Positions 39,167 through 47,744 of a stretch of DNA of 64,000 bases are shown here, piece after piece (position 1 is the first letter of the stretch; each line of letters starts with the position of its first letter). The notes below the pieces were generated by a model that did not search any database, had not been told where the DNA came from, and saw only the letters and a list, made by a program, of their open reading frames with translations. The translations under genes and the position numbers were made by a program. The DNA is from Campylobacter concisus (GTDB lineage Bacteria; Campylobacterota; Campylobacteria; Campylobacterales; Campylobacteraceae), in assembly GCF_015229955.1 (NCBI RefSeq), contig NZ_JAAKYZ010000005.1, forward strand, positions 1 to 64,000, written 5' to 3'.

Positions 39167-39177
39167 TATGATAAAAT
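39167..39177 (+). promoter_or_regulatory. -10 region of the small lipoprotein gene and cmoB
   Basis: TATGATAAAAT is a good Campylobacter-type -10 region only 7 bases before the ATG at 39185. If used, the mRNA would be almost leaderless; a second candidate (GCATAAAAT, about 39151-39159) would give a short leader without a Shine-Dalgarno sequence. Confidence 0.45.
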
Positions 39178-39184
39178 CCGCCAC

Positions 39185-39352
39185 ATGAAAAAGATTATAT
39201 TTTTAGGCTTTATAGCGCTATTTTGCAATGGTTGTCTTTATATGAACGAGCGCGGAGTTTCGACTCAATACTATAATGATTGTAAAGAGTATTATGACGC
39301 GACTGGCACCTACCAAAAAGAGTGTCCGCACAACATTGTCGACTGGAAATAG
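39185..39352 (+). CDS. Small lipoprotein-like protein, 55 residues
   Basis: A short gene starting MKKIIFLGFIALFCNGCLY and ending NIVDWK. The hydrophobic start followed by a cysteine near residues 14-17 looks like a lipoprotein signal, though the lipobox is loose (ALFC or CNGC). Two further cysteines lie in the mature part (NDCKEYY, KECPHN), allowing a disulfide. No family is recognised. The stop lies 1 bp before the GTG of cmoB, so the two are coupled, which also argues against longer cmoB starts inside this gene. Confidence 0.72.
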   Translation: MKKIIFLGFIALFCNGCLYMNERGVSTQYYNDCKEYYDATGTYQKECPHNIVDWK

Positions 39353-39353
39353 C

Positions 39354-40223
39354 GTGGATCTTAGCAAATTTAACGAGCAGCAAAAACAAATTTATAATAG
39401 GATAGAAAATTTAGCAAATTTTGACTGCGAGCTTGAGCTAAAAGATAGTGTAAATGTGAAATTTAAAAATTTAGACCAAGCCAAAAAAGATGAAATTTAT
39501 GACCTCGCCCTTAGCCTAAAGCCTTGGCGAAAAGGGCCATTTTTACTTGATGATATATATATAGATAGCGAGTGGCAAAGTTTTATTAAATTTAATATCC
39601 TCGCCTCACACCTAAATTTAGCTGGCAAAAGTGTGGCTGATGTGGGTTGTAACAATGGATATTATATGTTTAAGATGCTTGAATACAGTCCAAAAAGCAT
39701 AACTGGCTTTGATCCTAGCGTGCATACATATTTGCAGTTTACTTTTTTAAATAAATTTATCCGCTCAAATATTGCTTACGAGCTTCTTGGAGTAGAGAGT
39801 TTGCCAGAATTTGGAGCGAAATTTGACACCATTTTTTGCCTTGGTGTCATCTATCACAGAAGCGATCCTATCAAGATGCTAAAAGAGCTAAAAACCGCAC
39901 TAAATCCTGGAGGAGAGCTATTTTTAGATACTATGTATATTGATATGGAGGGTGACTTTGCGCTAAGTCCAAAGGATAGATACTCAAAAATTCCAAATAT
40001 CTACTTTGTACCGACACTCTCGGCACTTCAAAACTGGTGCGAGAGAGCTAAATTTAGGGATTTTACCTTACTTGAAACAAAGGCGACTGATCTAAATGAG
40101 CAGCGAAAAACGCAGTGGATAGATGGAGAGAGTCTTGGAAATTTCTTAGACCCAGAAGACATTACAAAGACCATCGAGGGCTACCCAGCGCCAAAAAGAG
40201 CATATGTTAGAGTTAAAATTTAA
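39354..40223 (+). CDS. cmoB: tRNA U34 carboxymethyltransferase
   Basis: A 289-residue SAM-fold enzyme with the CmoB signatures LKPWRKGPFLLDDIYIDSEW, VADVGCNNGYYMFKML, GFDPSVHTYLQF, FCLGVIYHRSDPI and LDTMYIDMEG. It transfers the carboxymethyl group of carboxy-SAM to 5-hydroxyuridine 34 of tRNA. I start it at GTG 39354, with GGAAA 7 bases upstream, because upstream in-frame starts (from 39276) lie inside the small lipoprotein gene. The partner cmoA is at 25607-26311. Confidence 0.93.
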   Translation: MDLSKFNEQQKQIYNRIENLANFDCELELKDSVNVKFKNLDQAKKDEIYDLALSLKPWRKGPFLLDDIYIDSEWQSFIKFNILASHLNLAGKSVADVGCNNGYYMFKMLEYSPKSITGFDPSVHTYLQFTFLNKFIRSNIAYELLGVESLPEFGAKFDTIFCLGVIYHRSDPIKMLKELKTALNPGGELFLDTMYIDMEGDFALSPKDRYSKIPNIYFVPTLSALQNWCERAKFRDFTLLETKATDLNEQRKTQWIDGESLGNFLDPEDITKTIEGYPAPKRAYVRVKI

Positions 40224-40231
40224 GGATAAAA

Positions 40232-40765
40232 ATGGCAGAAGAAAATATCTATGATGTAAAAGACGAATCGCAAATAATCTTACCAGAAGATGAAAATCCG
40301 CTAAGAAATGAGATAAAAACAGCTCCTTTAACAAAGCTAAATTTTAGTGGAACGGCATTTTTACTTGAAAAAAATCACGCAAAGACTAGATTTTTTACTA
40401 CGGATGATATGGTGTGCGATACTGAGGGGCTTATTCATAGCGGATTTATTTTTATGGGCGCAAATCATGCCGCTCTTTTAGCCATTAATGAAGAATTTTG
40501 CGTTAGTATCGGGGCTAGAATAAATTTCTTTGGGCCACTAAAGCTTGGTGACGTGGTGGAATTTGACGCTCAAGCAAGATTTGAAGAGAGCAGAAAAAGA
40601 GAAGTAAAAGTGCTTGGATATGTTAAAGATATAAAAATTTTTGAAGGAGTATTTCAACTTGTCACACTTGAAGAGCATATCTTCTTGACTCAACAAAAAA
40701 ATATCCAAAAAGAAGCTGCTATAAGGCAGAAAAAAGAGCGAGAAGAAGCTAAGGCTAATAGCTAA
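40232..40765 (+). CDS. Hotdog-fold protein, homologue of C. jejuni Cj0977
   Basis: A 177-residue protein with a single hotdog domain (LIHSGFIFMGANHAALLAINEE; SIGARINFFGPLKLGDVVEFDAQARF), like FapR or acyl-CoA thioesterases, followed by a charged C-terminal helix. The sequence and position after cmoB match C. jejuni Cj0977, a flagellar-co-expressed protein needed for invasion. Typical thioesterase catalytic residues are not evident, so ligand binding is more likely than catalysis. It starts 8 bp after cmoB. I see no clear sigma-28 promoter before it. Confidence 0.85.
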   Translation: MAEENIYDVKDESQIILPEDENPLRNEIKTAPLTKLNFSGTAFLLEKNHAKTRFFTTDDMVCDTEGLIHSGFIFMGANHAALLAINEEFCVSIGARINFFGPLKLGDVVEFDAQARFEESRKREVKVLGYVKDIKIFEGVFQLVTLEEHIFLTQQKNIQKEAAIRQKKEREEAKANS

Positions 40766-40908
40766 AAGTAAGTAAAAATTTTTGATTTTTAATCCCAAAT
40801 AAAACGAAATTTTAAAAAGACAATCTTTATCTCATTATCCTATTTTGGTAAATAATTGGTAACATTTTTTAAATTTTTAAGAAAAATTAAGCAATAAAAT
40901 TAATTTTC

Positions 40909-40917
40909 TATGATAAT
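40909..40917 (+). promoter_or_regulatory. Major porin promoter, -10 region
   Basis: TATGATAAT, a strong Campylobacter-type -10, lies 35 bp before the porin ATG in an AT-rich intergenic region with T-tracts upstream. AAGGAG precedes the start codon. Confidence 0.65.
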
Positions 40918-40952
40918 ATCCTTTCAAAACTTTTTATCAAAAGGAGATTTAG

Positions 40953-42230
40953 ATGAAAATTACAAAAGTTAGCTTAGCTGCTTTGGTTGCTTTAGGTGCA
41001 TTTTCAAGCGTTGCAAGTGCAACTCCACTTGAAGAAGCTATAAAAAATGTAGATCTTTCAGGATTTGCAAGATATCGTTATACAAATGATAACCGTGATA
41101 GAAAAGCTGATACAAAAGCTGGCACAAATGATACTGCTGGGCATGCGTTTAGAATGCAAACATCATTTAAAGCTGCAATTGATGATAACTTCTTTGGCGT
41201 TTTAACACTAAGATATGCTGCTACAGATGGTTCTGGTGACAACAATGAAAAAAGAGACGTCAATGGAGGAATAATTGATGGTACAGATAAAACAAATACA
41301 ACAAATTCTTTTGGTGTATATGAAATGTATCTAGGATACAAAGTATCTAACACTACTATTACAGCTGGTAAACAACTTATCAAAACTTTCTATGATGATG
41401 GTGATATAGCAGCTACTGGTCTAAAAGCTATAAGTACAGATGTATCTGGTCTTACTTTAACAGCTGCTGCTTATGATGCCATAGAAAACAATAGTGATGA
41501 AGTAGATGGACCTTTCCTAAAAGAAGTAACGGATGGTACAAAATTTCATGATGCTCCTGCTAACCTTTATTATTTAGGTGCAGTTGGTAGCTATGATCCA
41601 GTATCATTTAAAGTAGCTATTGCAAATCTACAAGAAATAGCAACACTTTATGGTGCTGAAGCAGCATTTAGCTTTAATGTAACTGACGATATAAACCTAA
41701 ACCTAAAAGGTCAATATGTTTATAGCGATTCAGATCACAAAAAAGTAGCTGATGCTGACTTTTGGGCTGTTCAAGCTGGAACAAAACTATTTGGTGCTAA
41801 ATTTAATGCTGGTTACCTAGAATTTGACGCTAAAAATAAAGATAATGATGCTAGAAATAGCGGTAAAATCGCATTTACATCAATCGATGCAAATGGTCAG
41901 CTAATCAACCCAGCTAAAATATTAAATGGTGTAATGTCTGGTGGATCACAATACTACAATAATATCAAAGGTGACAATGATTACTGGTTTGTTAATGCTG
42001 GATATGATATAGATAAATTTGGTCTTGGTGCTGGTTATACTCAAGGTAAAGGCACAAGTTATGCGCTTGGTAAAGAGAGGGCAAAAAGGAATGAGTGGTA
42101 TACACAAGCTAGCTACAAATATAGCAAAAAACTTAATTTCCTAACTTGGTACGCAGCTGCTAAAGACAAAAAAGATGGTGAAAGCTTTAAACAAAATCGT
42201 ATAAGATTTGAAGCAAAATATAGCTTCTAA
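40953..42230 (+). CDS. porA: Major outer membrane porin (MOMP/PorA type)
   Basis: A 425-residue porin with a 22-residue signal peptide (ending SSVASA-TPLEEAI). The mature start VDLSGFARYRYTND is typical of Campylobacter MOMP, and the chain ends in a beta-strand with terminal Phe (RIRFEAKYSF). Alternating strands and Asp/Lys-rich loops predict an 18-stranded trimeric barrel. It has its own promoter and a strong terminator. The loops would be surface exposed and variable. Confidence 0.94.
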   Translation: MKITKVSLAALVALGAFSSVASATPLEEAIKNVDLSGFARYRYTNDNRDRKADTKAGTNDTAGHAFRMQTSFKAAIDDNFFGVLTLRYAATDGSGDNNEKRDVNGGIIDGTDKTNTTNSFGVYEMYLGYKVSNTTITAGKQLIKTFYDDGDIAATGLKAISTDVSGLTLTAAAYDAIENNSDEVDGPFLKEVTDGTKFHDAPANLYYLGAVGSYDPVSFKVAIANLQEIATLYGAEAAFSFNVTDDINLNLKGQYVYSDSDHKKVADADFWAVQAGTKLFGAKFNAGYLEFDAKNKDNDARNSGKIAFTSIDANGQLINPAKILNGVMSGGSQYYNNIKGDNDYWFVNAGYDIDKFGLGAGYTQGKGTSYALGKERAKRNEWYTQASYKYSKKLNFLTWYAAAKDKKDGESFKQNRIRFEAKYSF

Positions 42231-42237
42231 AACCTTT

Positions 42238-42261
42238 ATCCGAGCGAGTTTTCGCTCGGAT
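42238..42261 (+). terminator. Porin gene terminator
   Basis: ATCCGAGCGA and TCGCTCGGAT form a perfect 10-bp stem with a GTTT loop 7 bases after the porin stop, followed by CTTTTC. Confidence 0.9.
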
Positions 42262-42404
42262 CTTTTCAAAATTTAAAATAGATCCCATATAAAATTTCTC
42301 TACCCTTTTTGATTGACTCTTAGCTTTATAAAAAATATAAATTTTTAATAGTGATTAAGTGTATTTTAAAAGTTTGAAAATTGAAATTAATACCACCGAA
42401 ATTT

Positions 42405-43007
42405 TTAGCTATTTTTTACTATACCTATCCAATAACCAATATTGTTTTGCTCTGCCTTTAGTGTACTACTTTCTCCGTGCCCTGGATAAAGCGTGAAGTT
42501 ACCTTTTAAATTTTTACATTTTCCTAGACTTTTTAACATTTCATTTTTATCTGAAAAAGGAAAATCCCAGCGTCCTATGCTCCCTCTAAATAAAAAATCC
42601 CCACTAAACATCGTGTCATCTATCTCTATCATCGAGCAGCCTGGTGTATGTCCTGGAAAATGATGAAATTTAATACAAAAATCATCAACGTTAAAATTTT
42701 CATCATTATCAACCAAAACATCTGGAGTAAAAGTATTTTTCATATAACCAAAAATATCACTCTCACACATGAAAGCATCAAATTTGTTAATATAAACTGG
42801 AATTTCTAGCTCATCTTTTAACTTACCAGCATCAAAAATATGATCAAAATGCCCATGAGTACAAAGGATGGCTTTTAAATTTTTGGCATTTTGTAAAACC
42901 CATTCTTTTGCCCCATCTCCTGGATCTATCACTAAAGATGAATCATTTTTTGTAACGATGTAACAATTAGTGCCAAAATCTCCAAAACTTTTGTGTATTA
43001 CTCTCAT
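42405..43007 (-). CDS. Metallo-beta-lactamase-fold hydrolase (glyoxalase II-like)
   Basis: A 200-residue single-domain MBL protein. Zinc ligands are in THGHFDHIFD, PGHTPGCS, SGDFLFRGSIGRWDFP and LYPGHGESS. The GRWD/GRxDF loop and short length match the YcbL/GloB-like group that hydrolyses thioesters such as lactoylglutathione. It lacks the glutathione-binding C-terminal domain of GloB, so the substrate is uncertain. It is divergent from nadE. Confidence 0.92.
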   Translation of the reverse strand: MRVIHKSFGDFGTNCYIVTKNDSSLVIDPGDGAKEWVLQNAKNLKAILCTHGHFDHIFDAGKLKDELEIPVYINKFDAFMCESDIFGYMKNTFTPDVLVDNDENFNVDDFCIKFHHFPGHTPGCSMIEIDDTMFSGDFLFRGSIGRWDFPFSDKNEMLKSLGKCKNLKGNFTLYPGHGESSTLKAEQNNIGYWIGIVKNS

Positions 43008-43086
43008 TTTTTACCTTAAATTTATTATTTCTTAAAATTTTACATCTTTTTACTTAAACTTAAAGAAAAATTTTAAATTTACTTAG

Positions 43087-43092
43087 TATAAT
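43087..43092 (+). promoter_or_regulatory. nadE -10 box
   Basis: A TATAAT hexamer lies 35 bp before ATG 43128. A TTG at 43095 in the same frame would fall before the transcription start, so the box helps fix the nadE start. Confidence 0.6.
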
Positions 43093-43127
43093 TTTTGCAA
43101 AAGGAAGCAAATCTAGGCAAAGGAAGA

Positions 43128-43865
43128 ATGAAGGAGTATCAAAAAATCGAAGAAACTTTAGTTTTAAGCTTAAAAGATAAAACTAAAGATAAAAATTTGT
43201 TGTTGGGTGTTAGTGGAGGTATTGATTCTGCTGTGGTAGCGACTTTGTGTGCAAGAGTAAAACCAAATGAAACTCATGCACTCATCATGCCAACAGCATC
43301 ATCAAACAGACAAAATATGGACGATGCCTTAAATTTATGCGAAAAACTAAACATAAAATATAAGGTTTTATCCATAGAGGGCATTTTAAATGCCTTTTAC
43401 GAAACGATAGATGTAAATTTAAGCAATTTAAGAAAAGGGAATTTAGCAGCTAGAGTTAGAATGAGCTTGCTTTATGATTATTCATCTAGTATAAACGCTC
43501 TAGTTATCGGAACAAGCAACAAAAGTGAGCTTATGCTTGGATACGGTACGATATTTGGGGATTTAGCATGTGCGATAAATCCTATCGGAGAGCTTTACAA
43601 AAGTGAAATTTTTGAATTTGCAAAACATCTTGGGGTTGATAAAAATTTTATCAACAAAGCACCTTCGGCTGATTTGTGGGATGGACAAAGTGACGAAGGC
43701 GACATAGGTTACAGTTATGCTGTTATTGATGAGATTTTAGAAAATTTAGAAAATAACAAGGAGCAAGTCATCAAAAAGTTCGGATTAAAAGCAGTATCGG
43801 ATATAGAAAATAGAGTTGTTTCAAACAGGTTTAAACGACAAATGCCGTTGATAGTGAAAATTTAA
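43128..43865 (+). CDS. nadE: NH3-dependent NAD+ synthetase
   Basis: A 245-residue enzyme that amidates deamido-NAD. The P-loop LLGVSGGIDSAVVATLC, the ALVIGTSNKSELMLGYGT segment and the PSADLWDGQSDEGDIGY loop are complete. It lacks the glutaminase domain, so it uses free ammonia. ATG 43128 is chosen: AAAGGAAG lies just upstream and the only longer start (TTG 43095) sits within the promoter. The DegT-like gene follows after 10 bp. Confidence 0.95.
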   Translation: MKEYQKIEETLVLSLKDKTKDKNLLLGVSGGIDSAVVATLCARVKPNETHALIMPTASSNRQNMDDALNLCEKLNIKYKVLSIEGILNAFYETIDVNLSNLRKGNLAARVRMSLLYDYSSSINALVIGTSNKSELMLGYGTIFGDLACAINPIGELYKSEIFEFAKHLGVDKNFINKAPSADLWDGQSDEGDIGYSYAVIDEILENLENNKEQVIKKFGLKAVSDIENRVVSNRFKRQMPLIVKI

Positions 43866-43875
43866 AGGATTAAAG

Positions 43876-45006
43876 ATGAGAGAGATTCCGTTTTATAGAC
43901 CAACTATCACTGAGCGTGAAAGTGAGCTTATTGAGGAGGCTTTGCACTCTGAAAATACTACTAATATCGTTGCTAGATTTGAAGAGAAGTTAAAAGAGTA
44001 TTTTGGTGCAAAATTTGTAGTTACCACAAATAATATCGCATCCGCACACCACTTAGCACTAAGCGCGCTTGATACTAAACGCGGAGACAAGGTCATTTGC
44101 TCCATAAATGCTTTTCCTAGCATTGCACAAGCTGTTAGACATTTTGATGCTGAACCTATTTTTGTGGATGTTGATGAAGAAGATTTTAACATCTGCCCAG
44201 ACGCCCTTGAGAAAGTGCTAAAAGAGCAAAATCATAAAAAATTAAAATGTGCTTTTATCTCTCATATCGCAGGTCAAAGTGCCAGGATGGACGAGATAAC
44301 GGCGGTTTGTGAGAAATACGGTGTAAAAATTTTAGATGATGCAAATCGCGGTATGGGACTAACATACAATGGCAAAAAAGTTGGCTCAGACTCCTTTTTA
44401 TCGTGCTTTCAAACACATTCGCGTGTACAAAATCCTATATCAACGGTTGGATTTTTTACGACAAATGATGAGGAAATTTATAAAAGAGCAAAACTACTTC
44501 GCAACTATGCCCTTGTAAATGGCATTGATAAATTCGGTAGCTTGAGTTATATTTATGATGTCGTAGATATTGGCTTAAAGTATGATATAAACTCGATAAA
44601 TGCAGCATTTTCTATTGCGCAGCTAGAAAGAACAGACAAACTCATACAAAGAAGGCAAGAGATCGCAAAAATTTATGATAAAGAGCTTGGTGAGTGCCAC
44701 AATATAACAATCCCTGTCAAAAAACGCGAGCACATTTATACTCAGTATATTATTAAGATAAATAAAAATCGTGATGGCTTTGCTAGAGAACTTTTGGAGC
44801 ACGGCATTCACACATCATTGCACTACATACCGATACATTTACTAAGTTATTACAAAAACAAATACTCACTTAAAGTAAATGATTTTCCAAATGCTTTAAA
44901 AAATTATCAGCAAGTATTGTCACTGCCTATTTATCATAGTCTAAGCGATGAAGAGGTGCAATACGTCTGCAACAAAGTAAAAGAAATTTCTAAAACTCGT
45001 GTTTAA
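43876..45006 (+). CDS. DegT/DnrJ/EryC1-family protein lacking the PLP lysine
   Basis: A 376-residue member of the sugar aminotransferase family, full length and well conserved: [81 protein letters not shown] and [12 protein letters not shown]. In the stretch after SDSFLSCF, where the family has TKNxTTGEGG, this protein has [11 protein letters not shown]: the Schiff-base Lys is Val184 and the GEGG is gone. It cannot be a normal transaminase. It may be a non-catalytic or altered enzyme in cell-surface sugar synthesis; lpxK overlaps its end by 8 bp. Confidence 0.88.
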   Translation: MREIPFYRPTITERESELIEEALHSENTTNIVARFEEKLKEYFGAKFVVTTNNIASAHHLALSALDTKRGDKVICSINAFPSIAQAVRHFDAEPIFVDVDEEDFNICPDALEKVLKEQNHKKLKCAFISHIAGQSARMDEITAVCEKYGVKILDDANRGMGLTYNGKKVGSDSFLSCFQTHSRVQNPISTVGFFTTNDEEIYKRAKLLRNYALVNGIDKFGSLSYIYDVVDIGLKYDINSINAAFSIAQLERTDKLIQRRQEIAKIYDKELGECHNITIPVKKREHIYTQYIIKINKNRDGFARELLEHGIHTSLHYIPIHLLSYYKNKYSLKVNDFPNALKNYQQVLSLPIYHSLSDEEVQYVCNKVKEISKTRV

Positions 45007-45919
45007 GAAATTAAATATTTTCTTGCATACTTGGGCGAATGACTACTTCTTTCGCCCAAATTTCTTTCAAATTTTACTAGCATTTTTACTTTTGCCACTA
45101 AGTTTTATCTATTTTCTTATTGTTGTTCTTAAGAAATTTACTGCTAGAAAAATAGACTTTGGCATAAAGATAATAAGCGTTGGAAATTTGACCCTTGGAG
45201 GAAGTGGAAAGACTCCACTTTGCGTGGCAATTGCTAAAAATTACGAGGGTGCTTTTATCGTTCTTAGAGGCTATAAAAGAAAAAGCAAGGGCATGCAAGT
45301 TGTCGCTCGAAATGGCGAAATTTTACTTGACGTAGCAGCAAGTGGCGATGAGGCGATGATATATGCCACAAGTCTTAAAAACGCAAATGTGATAGTAAGC
45401 GAAGATAGAAAAGTAGCCATAGAGTATGCCAAAACCCATGGCGCAAAGTATATTTTGCTAGATGATGGATTTTCTAAATTTGACATAGCTAAATTTGATA
45501 TCTTGGTGCGCCCAAATCCAGAGCCAAGACTAAAATTTTGCTTACCAAGCGGGGCTTATAGATATCCATTTAGCTTTTATAAATTTGCTGATTTTATCGC
45601 TAGTGAAGGACAAACTCATTTTAGAAAGAGTGAAATTTTAAATAAAAGCGAAAAAATGGTTCTAGTAACGGCCATAGCAAACCCAGAGCGCCTCAAGCCA
45701 TTTTTTGATGAGTGCATAGCTCGCGTCTTTTTCCCTGATCACTACGATTTTTCAAAAGAAGAGCTGAGTGAAATTTTGCAAAGTTACGGTGCGACCTCGC
45801 TTTTGATGACGCAAAAGGACTATGTAAAGGCAAAAGATTTTGGTTTACCAGTATCGCTTATAACGCTTGAAGTTACGCTAAGCGAGGATTTTAAAAAGGT
45901 TTTAGGGCGACAAATTTAA
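44999..45919 (+). CDS. lpxK: Tetraacyldisaccharide 4'-kinase
   Basis: A 306-residue LpxK that phosphorylates the lipid A disaccharide. An N-terminal membrane helix ([21 protein letters not shown]) precedes the P-loop [38 protein letters not shown] carries the DDGF motif, and [10 protein letters not shown] lies near the end. Start is GTG within the end of the DegT-like gene. Confidence 0.94.
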   Translation: MFKKLNIFLHTWANDYFFRPNFFQILLAFLLLPLSFIYFLIVVLKKFTARKIDFGIKIISVGNLTLGGSGKTPLCVAIAKNYEGAFIVLRGYKRKSKGMQVVARNGEILLDVAASGDEAMIYATSLKNANVIVSEDRKVAIEYAKTHGAKYILLDDGFSKFDIAKFDILVRPNPEPRLKFCLPSGAYRYPFSFYKFADFIASEGQTHFRKSEILNKSEKMVLVTAIANPERLKPFFDECIARVFFPDHYDFSKEELSEILQSYGATSLLMTQKDYVKAKDFGLPVSLITLEVTLSEDFKKVLGRQI

Positions 45920-45927
45920 GCCCATTT

Positions 45928-45936
45928 TGTTATAAT
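45928..45936 (+). promoter_or_regulatory. cutA extended -10 promoter
   Basis: TGTTATAAT, a perfect extended -10 element, lies 33 bp before the cutA ATG and just after lpxK, so the cutA-thrC-kdsB run can be transcribed independently. Confidence 0.65.
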
Positions 45937-45969
45937 GAGCCACTTTTTAAAAGGAAAATTTGGATCAAA

Positions 45970-46284
45970 ATGAGAATTTTAATCACCTCAGTCGCAAAGA
46001 AAAAAGAGGCAAAAAAACTAAGTAAAAAGCTCGTAAAAAAGAGCCTTGCAGCTTGTGTGAGTAGCTTTAGCGCAAAAAGCATTTATCTTTGGCGAGAGAA
46101 GCTTTTTGGTGAAAAAGAGCAAATTTTACTCATAAAAACGGACGTGAAATTTAAAAAAGTAGCTAAATTTATAAGAAAGCACCACAGCTACGAAACCCCA
46201 GAAATTTTGGCACTTAAGCCAAAAGAGGTCTTTAAAAAATATGAAAAATGGATAAAAAAATCAACCAAAAAAGGTAAAAAATGA
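45970..46284 (+). CDS. cutA: CutA1-family protein
   Basis: A 104-residue protein with the CutA1 signatures: VKKSLAACVSSFSAKSIYLWREKLFGEKEQILLIKT and HHSYETPEILALKP. It forms very stable trimers and was linked to divalent-metal tolerance, but its real role is unsettled. The C-terminus is unusually Lys-rich (WIKKSTKKGKK). Its stop overlaps the thrC ATG by 4 bp. Confidence 0.9.
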   Translation: MRILITSVAKKKEAKKLSKKLVKKSLAACVSSFSAKSIYLWREKLFGEKEQILLIKTDVKFKKVAKFIRKHHSYETPEILALKPKEVFKKYEKWIKKSTKKGKK

Positions 46285-47744
46285 GACTAACACCGACAAG
46301 AAGTGCAAAAGATGAAAAGATAAAAAATGTAAATTTAAGCACAGCCATGCTTAGCCCAAGCTCCGCTCATGGCGGACTTTATGCGCCAAAAAAGCTTCCA
46401 AAGATAACAAAATCAAAGTGGCAAGAGCTCTCACAATTAAGCTACGAGAAACTCGCACTTTATATCATATCACTATTTAAATTTGATGTGCCAGAGGCGT
46501 TTTTCAAAAAGGCGGTTAAGAGATACGCGAGTTTTGACGATCCAAAGCACCCAGTCATTTTTAAGAAAATAGATAAAAATTTATACGTAAATGAGCTATA
46601 TCACGGCCCAACAAGGGCATTTAAGGATATGGCGCTTCAGCCTTTTGGCTCGCTGCTTAGCCAGCTAGCAAAAGGAAGAGGCGAAAAATACCTTATCATG
46701 TGTGCAACTAGCGGCGACACTGGCCCTGCGACACTTCAAACCTTTGCTAATGACGAAAATATCAAGGTCGTCTGCCTCTATCCAGATGGCGGCACGAGCG
46801 AGGTGCAAAAGCTTCAGATGCAGACCATGCAGGGTGAAAATTTAAAGGTTTTTGGCATAAAAGGCGACTTTGATGACGCTCAAAGAGCGCTAAAAACGCT
46901 GCTTGCAAATGATAAATTTAAGGCCGAGCTTAAGAAAAAACGCCTTAAACTAAGCGCGGCAAACTCGGTAAATTTTGGCAGAATTCTCTTTCAGATCATC
47001 TACCACGCTTACGCTTACGCAAATTTGCTAAAACAAAAGGCGCTTAAGGCAAACGAAAGCTTTGATATCATCGTGCCAAGCGGAAATTTCGGCAACGCTC
47101 TTGGGGCGTATTACGCTAAAAAAATGGGCGCAAAGATCGGCAAGATCAAGATCGCCTCAAACGCAAACAACATCTTGACGCAGTTTTTTACCACCGGCAT
47201 TTACGACCTAAGAGACAAAAAGCTGGTTAAGACGATAAGCCCAGCCATGGACATTTTAATAAGCTCAAACGTCGAGCGCTTGCTATTTGATAAATTTGGC
47301 AGCGTTAGAGCAAATGAACTCATGCAAAGCTTAGCCAAAAATAAATTTTATAAGATTAGCAAGCAAGAGCTTGAAGCGCTAAAAGAGGACTTTGAGGCTA
47401 GCTGGTGCGACGATAAAGAATGCGAGGCATACATCGCAAAGCTCGCAAAGGACGGCTACGCGATCGATCCACATACGGCTACTTGCTTTAAAATGGTGGA
47501 TGCTGGCCGCATAAACGTCATCACATCGACCGCGCACTGGGTGAAATTTACGCCAAGCATGATCAAAGCGTGCCAGATCAAAGATACAAAAGATGAAAAA
47601 GATGCTTTGGCAAAGACTGCTAAAATCTTAAATGACATCGTGCCAAGCTCGATAAACTCGCTATTTAGTGCGAAAATTTTGCATAAAAATATCATAAAAG
47701 AGGACGAAATCGAAAAGTGCGTCCTAGAATGGATCGAGCGATGA
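46281..47744 (+). CDS. thrC: Threonine synthase
   Basis: A 487-residue PLP enzyme turning O-phosphohomoserine to threonine. The PLP lysine lies in YHGPTRAFKDMALQPFG, the phosphate loop in CATSGDTGPATLQ and NSVNFGRILFQIIYH, and PSGNFGNALGAYYAKKMG follows. The long form resembles yeast and proteobacterial class enzymes. The last base pairs overlap the kdsB start (ATGA). Confidence 0.96.
   Translation: MRLTPTRSAKDEKIKNVNLSTAMLSPSSAHGGLYAPKKLPKITKSKWQELSQLSYEKLALYIISLFKFDVPEAFFKKAVKRYASFDDPKHPVIFKKIDKNLYVNELYHGPTRAFKDMALQPFGSLLSQLAKGRGEKYLIMCATSGDTGPATLQTFANDENIKVVCLYPDGGTSEVQKLQMQTMQGENLKVFGIKGDFDDAQRALKTLLANDKFKAELKKKRLKLSAANSVNFGRILFQIIYHAYAYANLLKQKALKANESFDIIVPSGNFGNALGAYYAKKMGAKIGKIKIASNANNILTQFFTTGIYDLRDKKLVKTISPAMDILISSNVERLLFDKFGSVRANELMQSLAKNKFYKISKQELEALKEDFEASWCDDKECEAYIAKLAKDGYAIDPHTATCFKMVDAGRINVITSTAHWVKFTPSMIKACQIKDTKDEKDALAKTAKILNDIVPSSINSLFSAKILHKNIIKEDEIEKCVLEWIER

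Noticed and set aside
39276..39353. Longer N-terminus for CmoB
   Set aside because: It would lie within the small lipoprotein gene and adds residues (KSIMTRLAPTKK) not expected in the family; GTG 39354 has its own GGAAA upstream.
43876..45006. DegT-like gene as a decayed pseudogene
   Set aside because: The frame is full length with conserved family motifs on both sides of the missing lysine, and it is translationally linked with lpxK, so random decay is unlikely.
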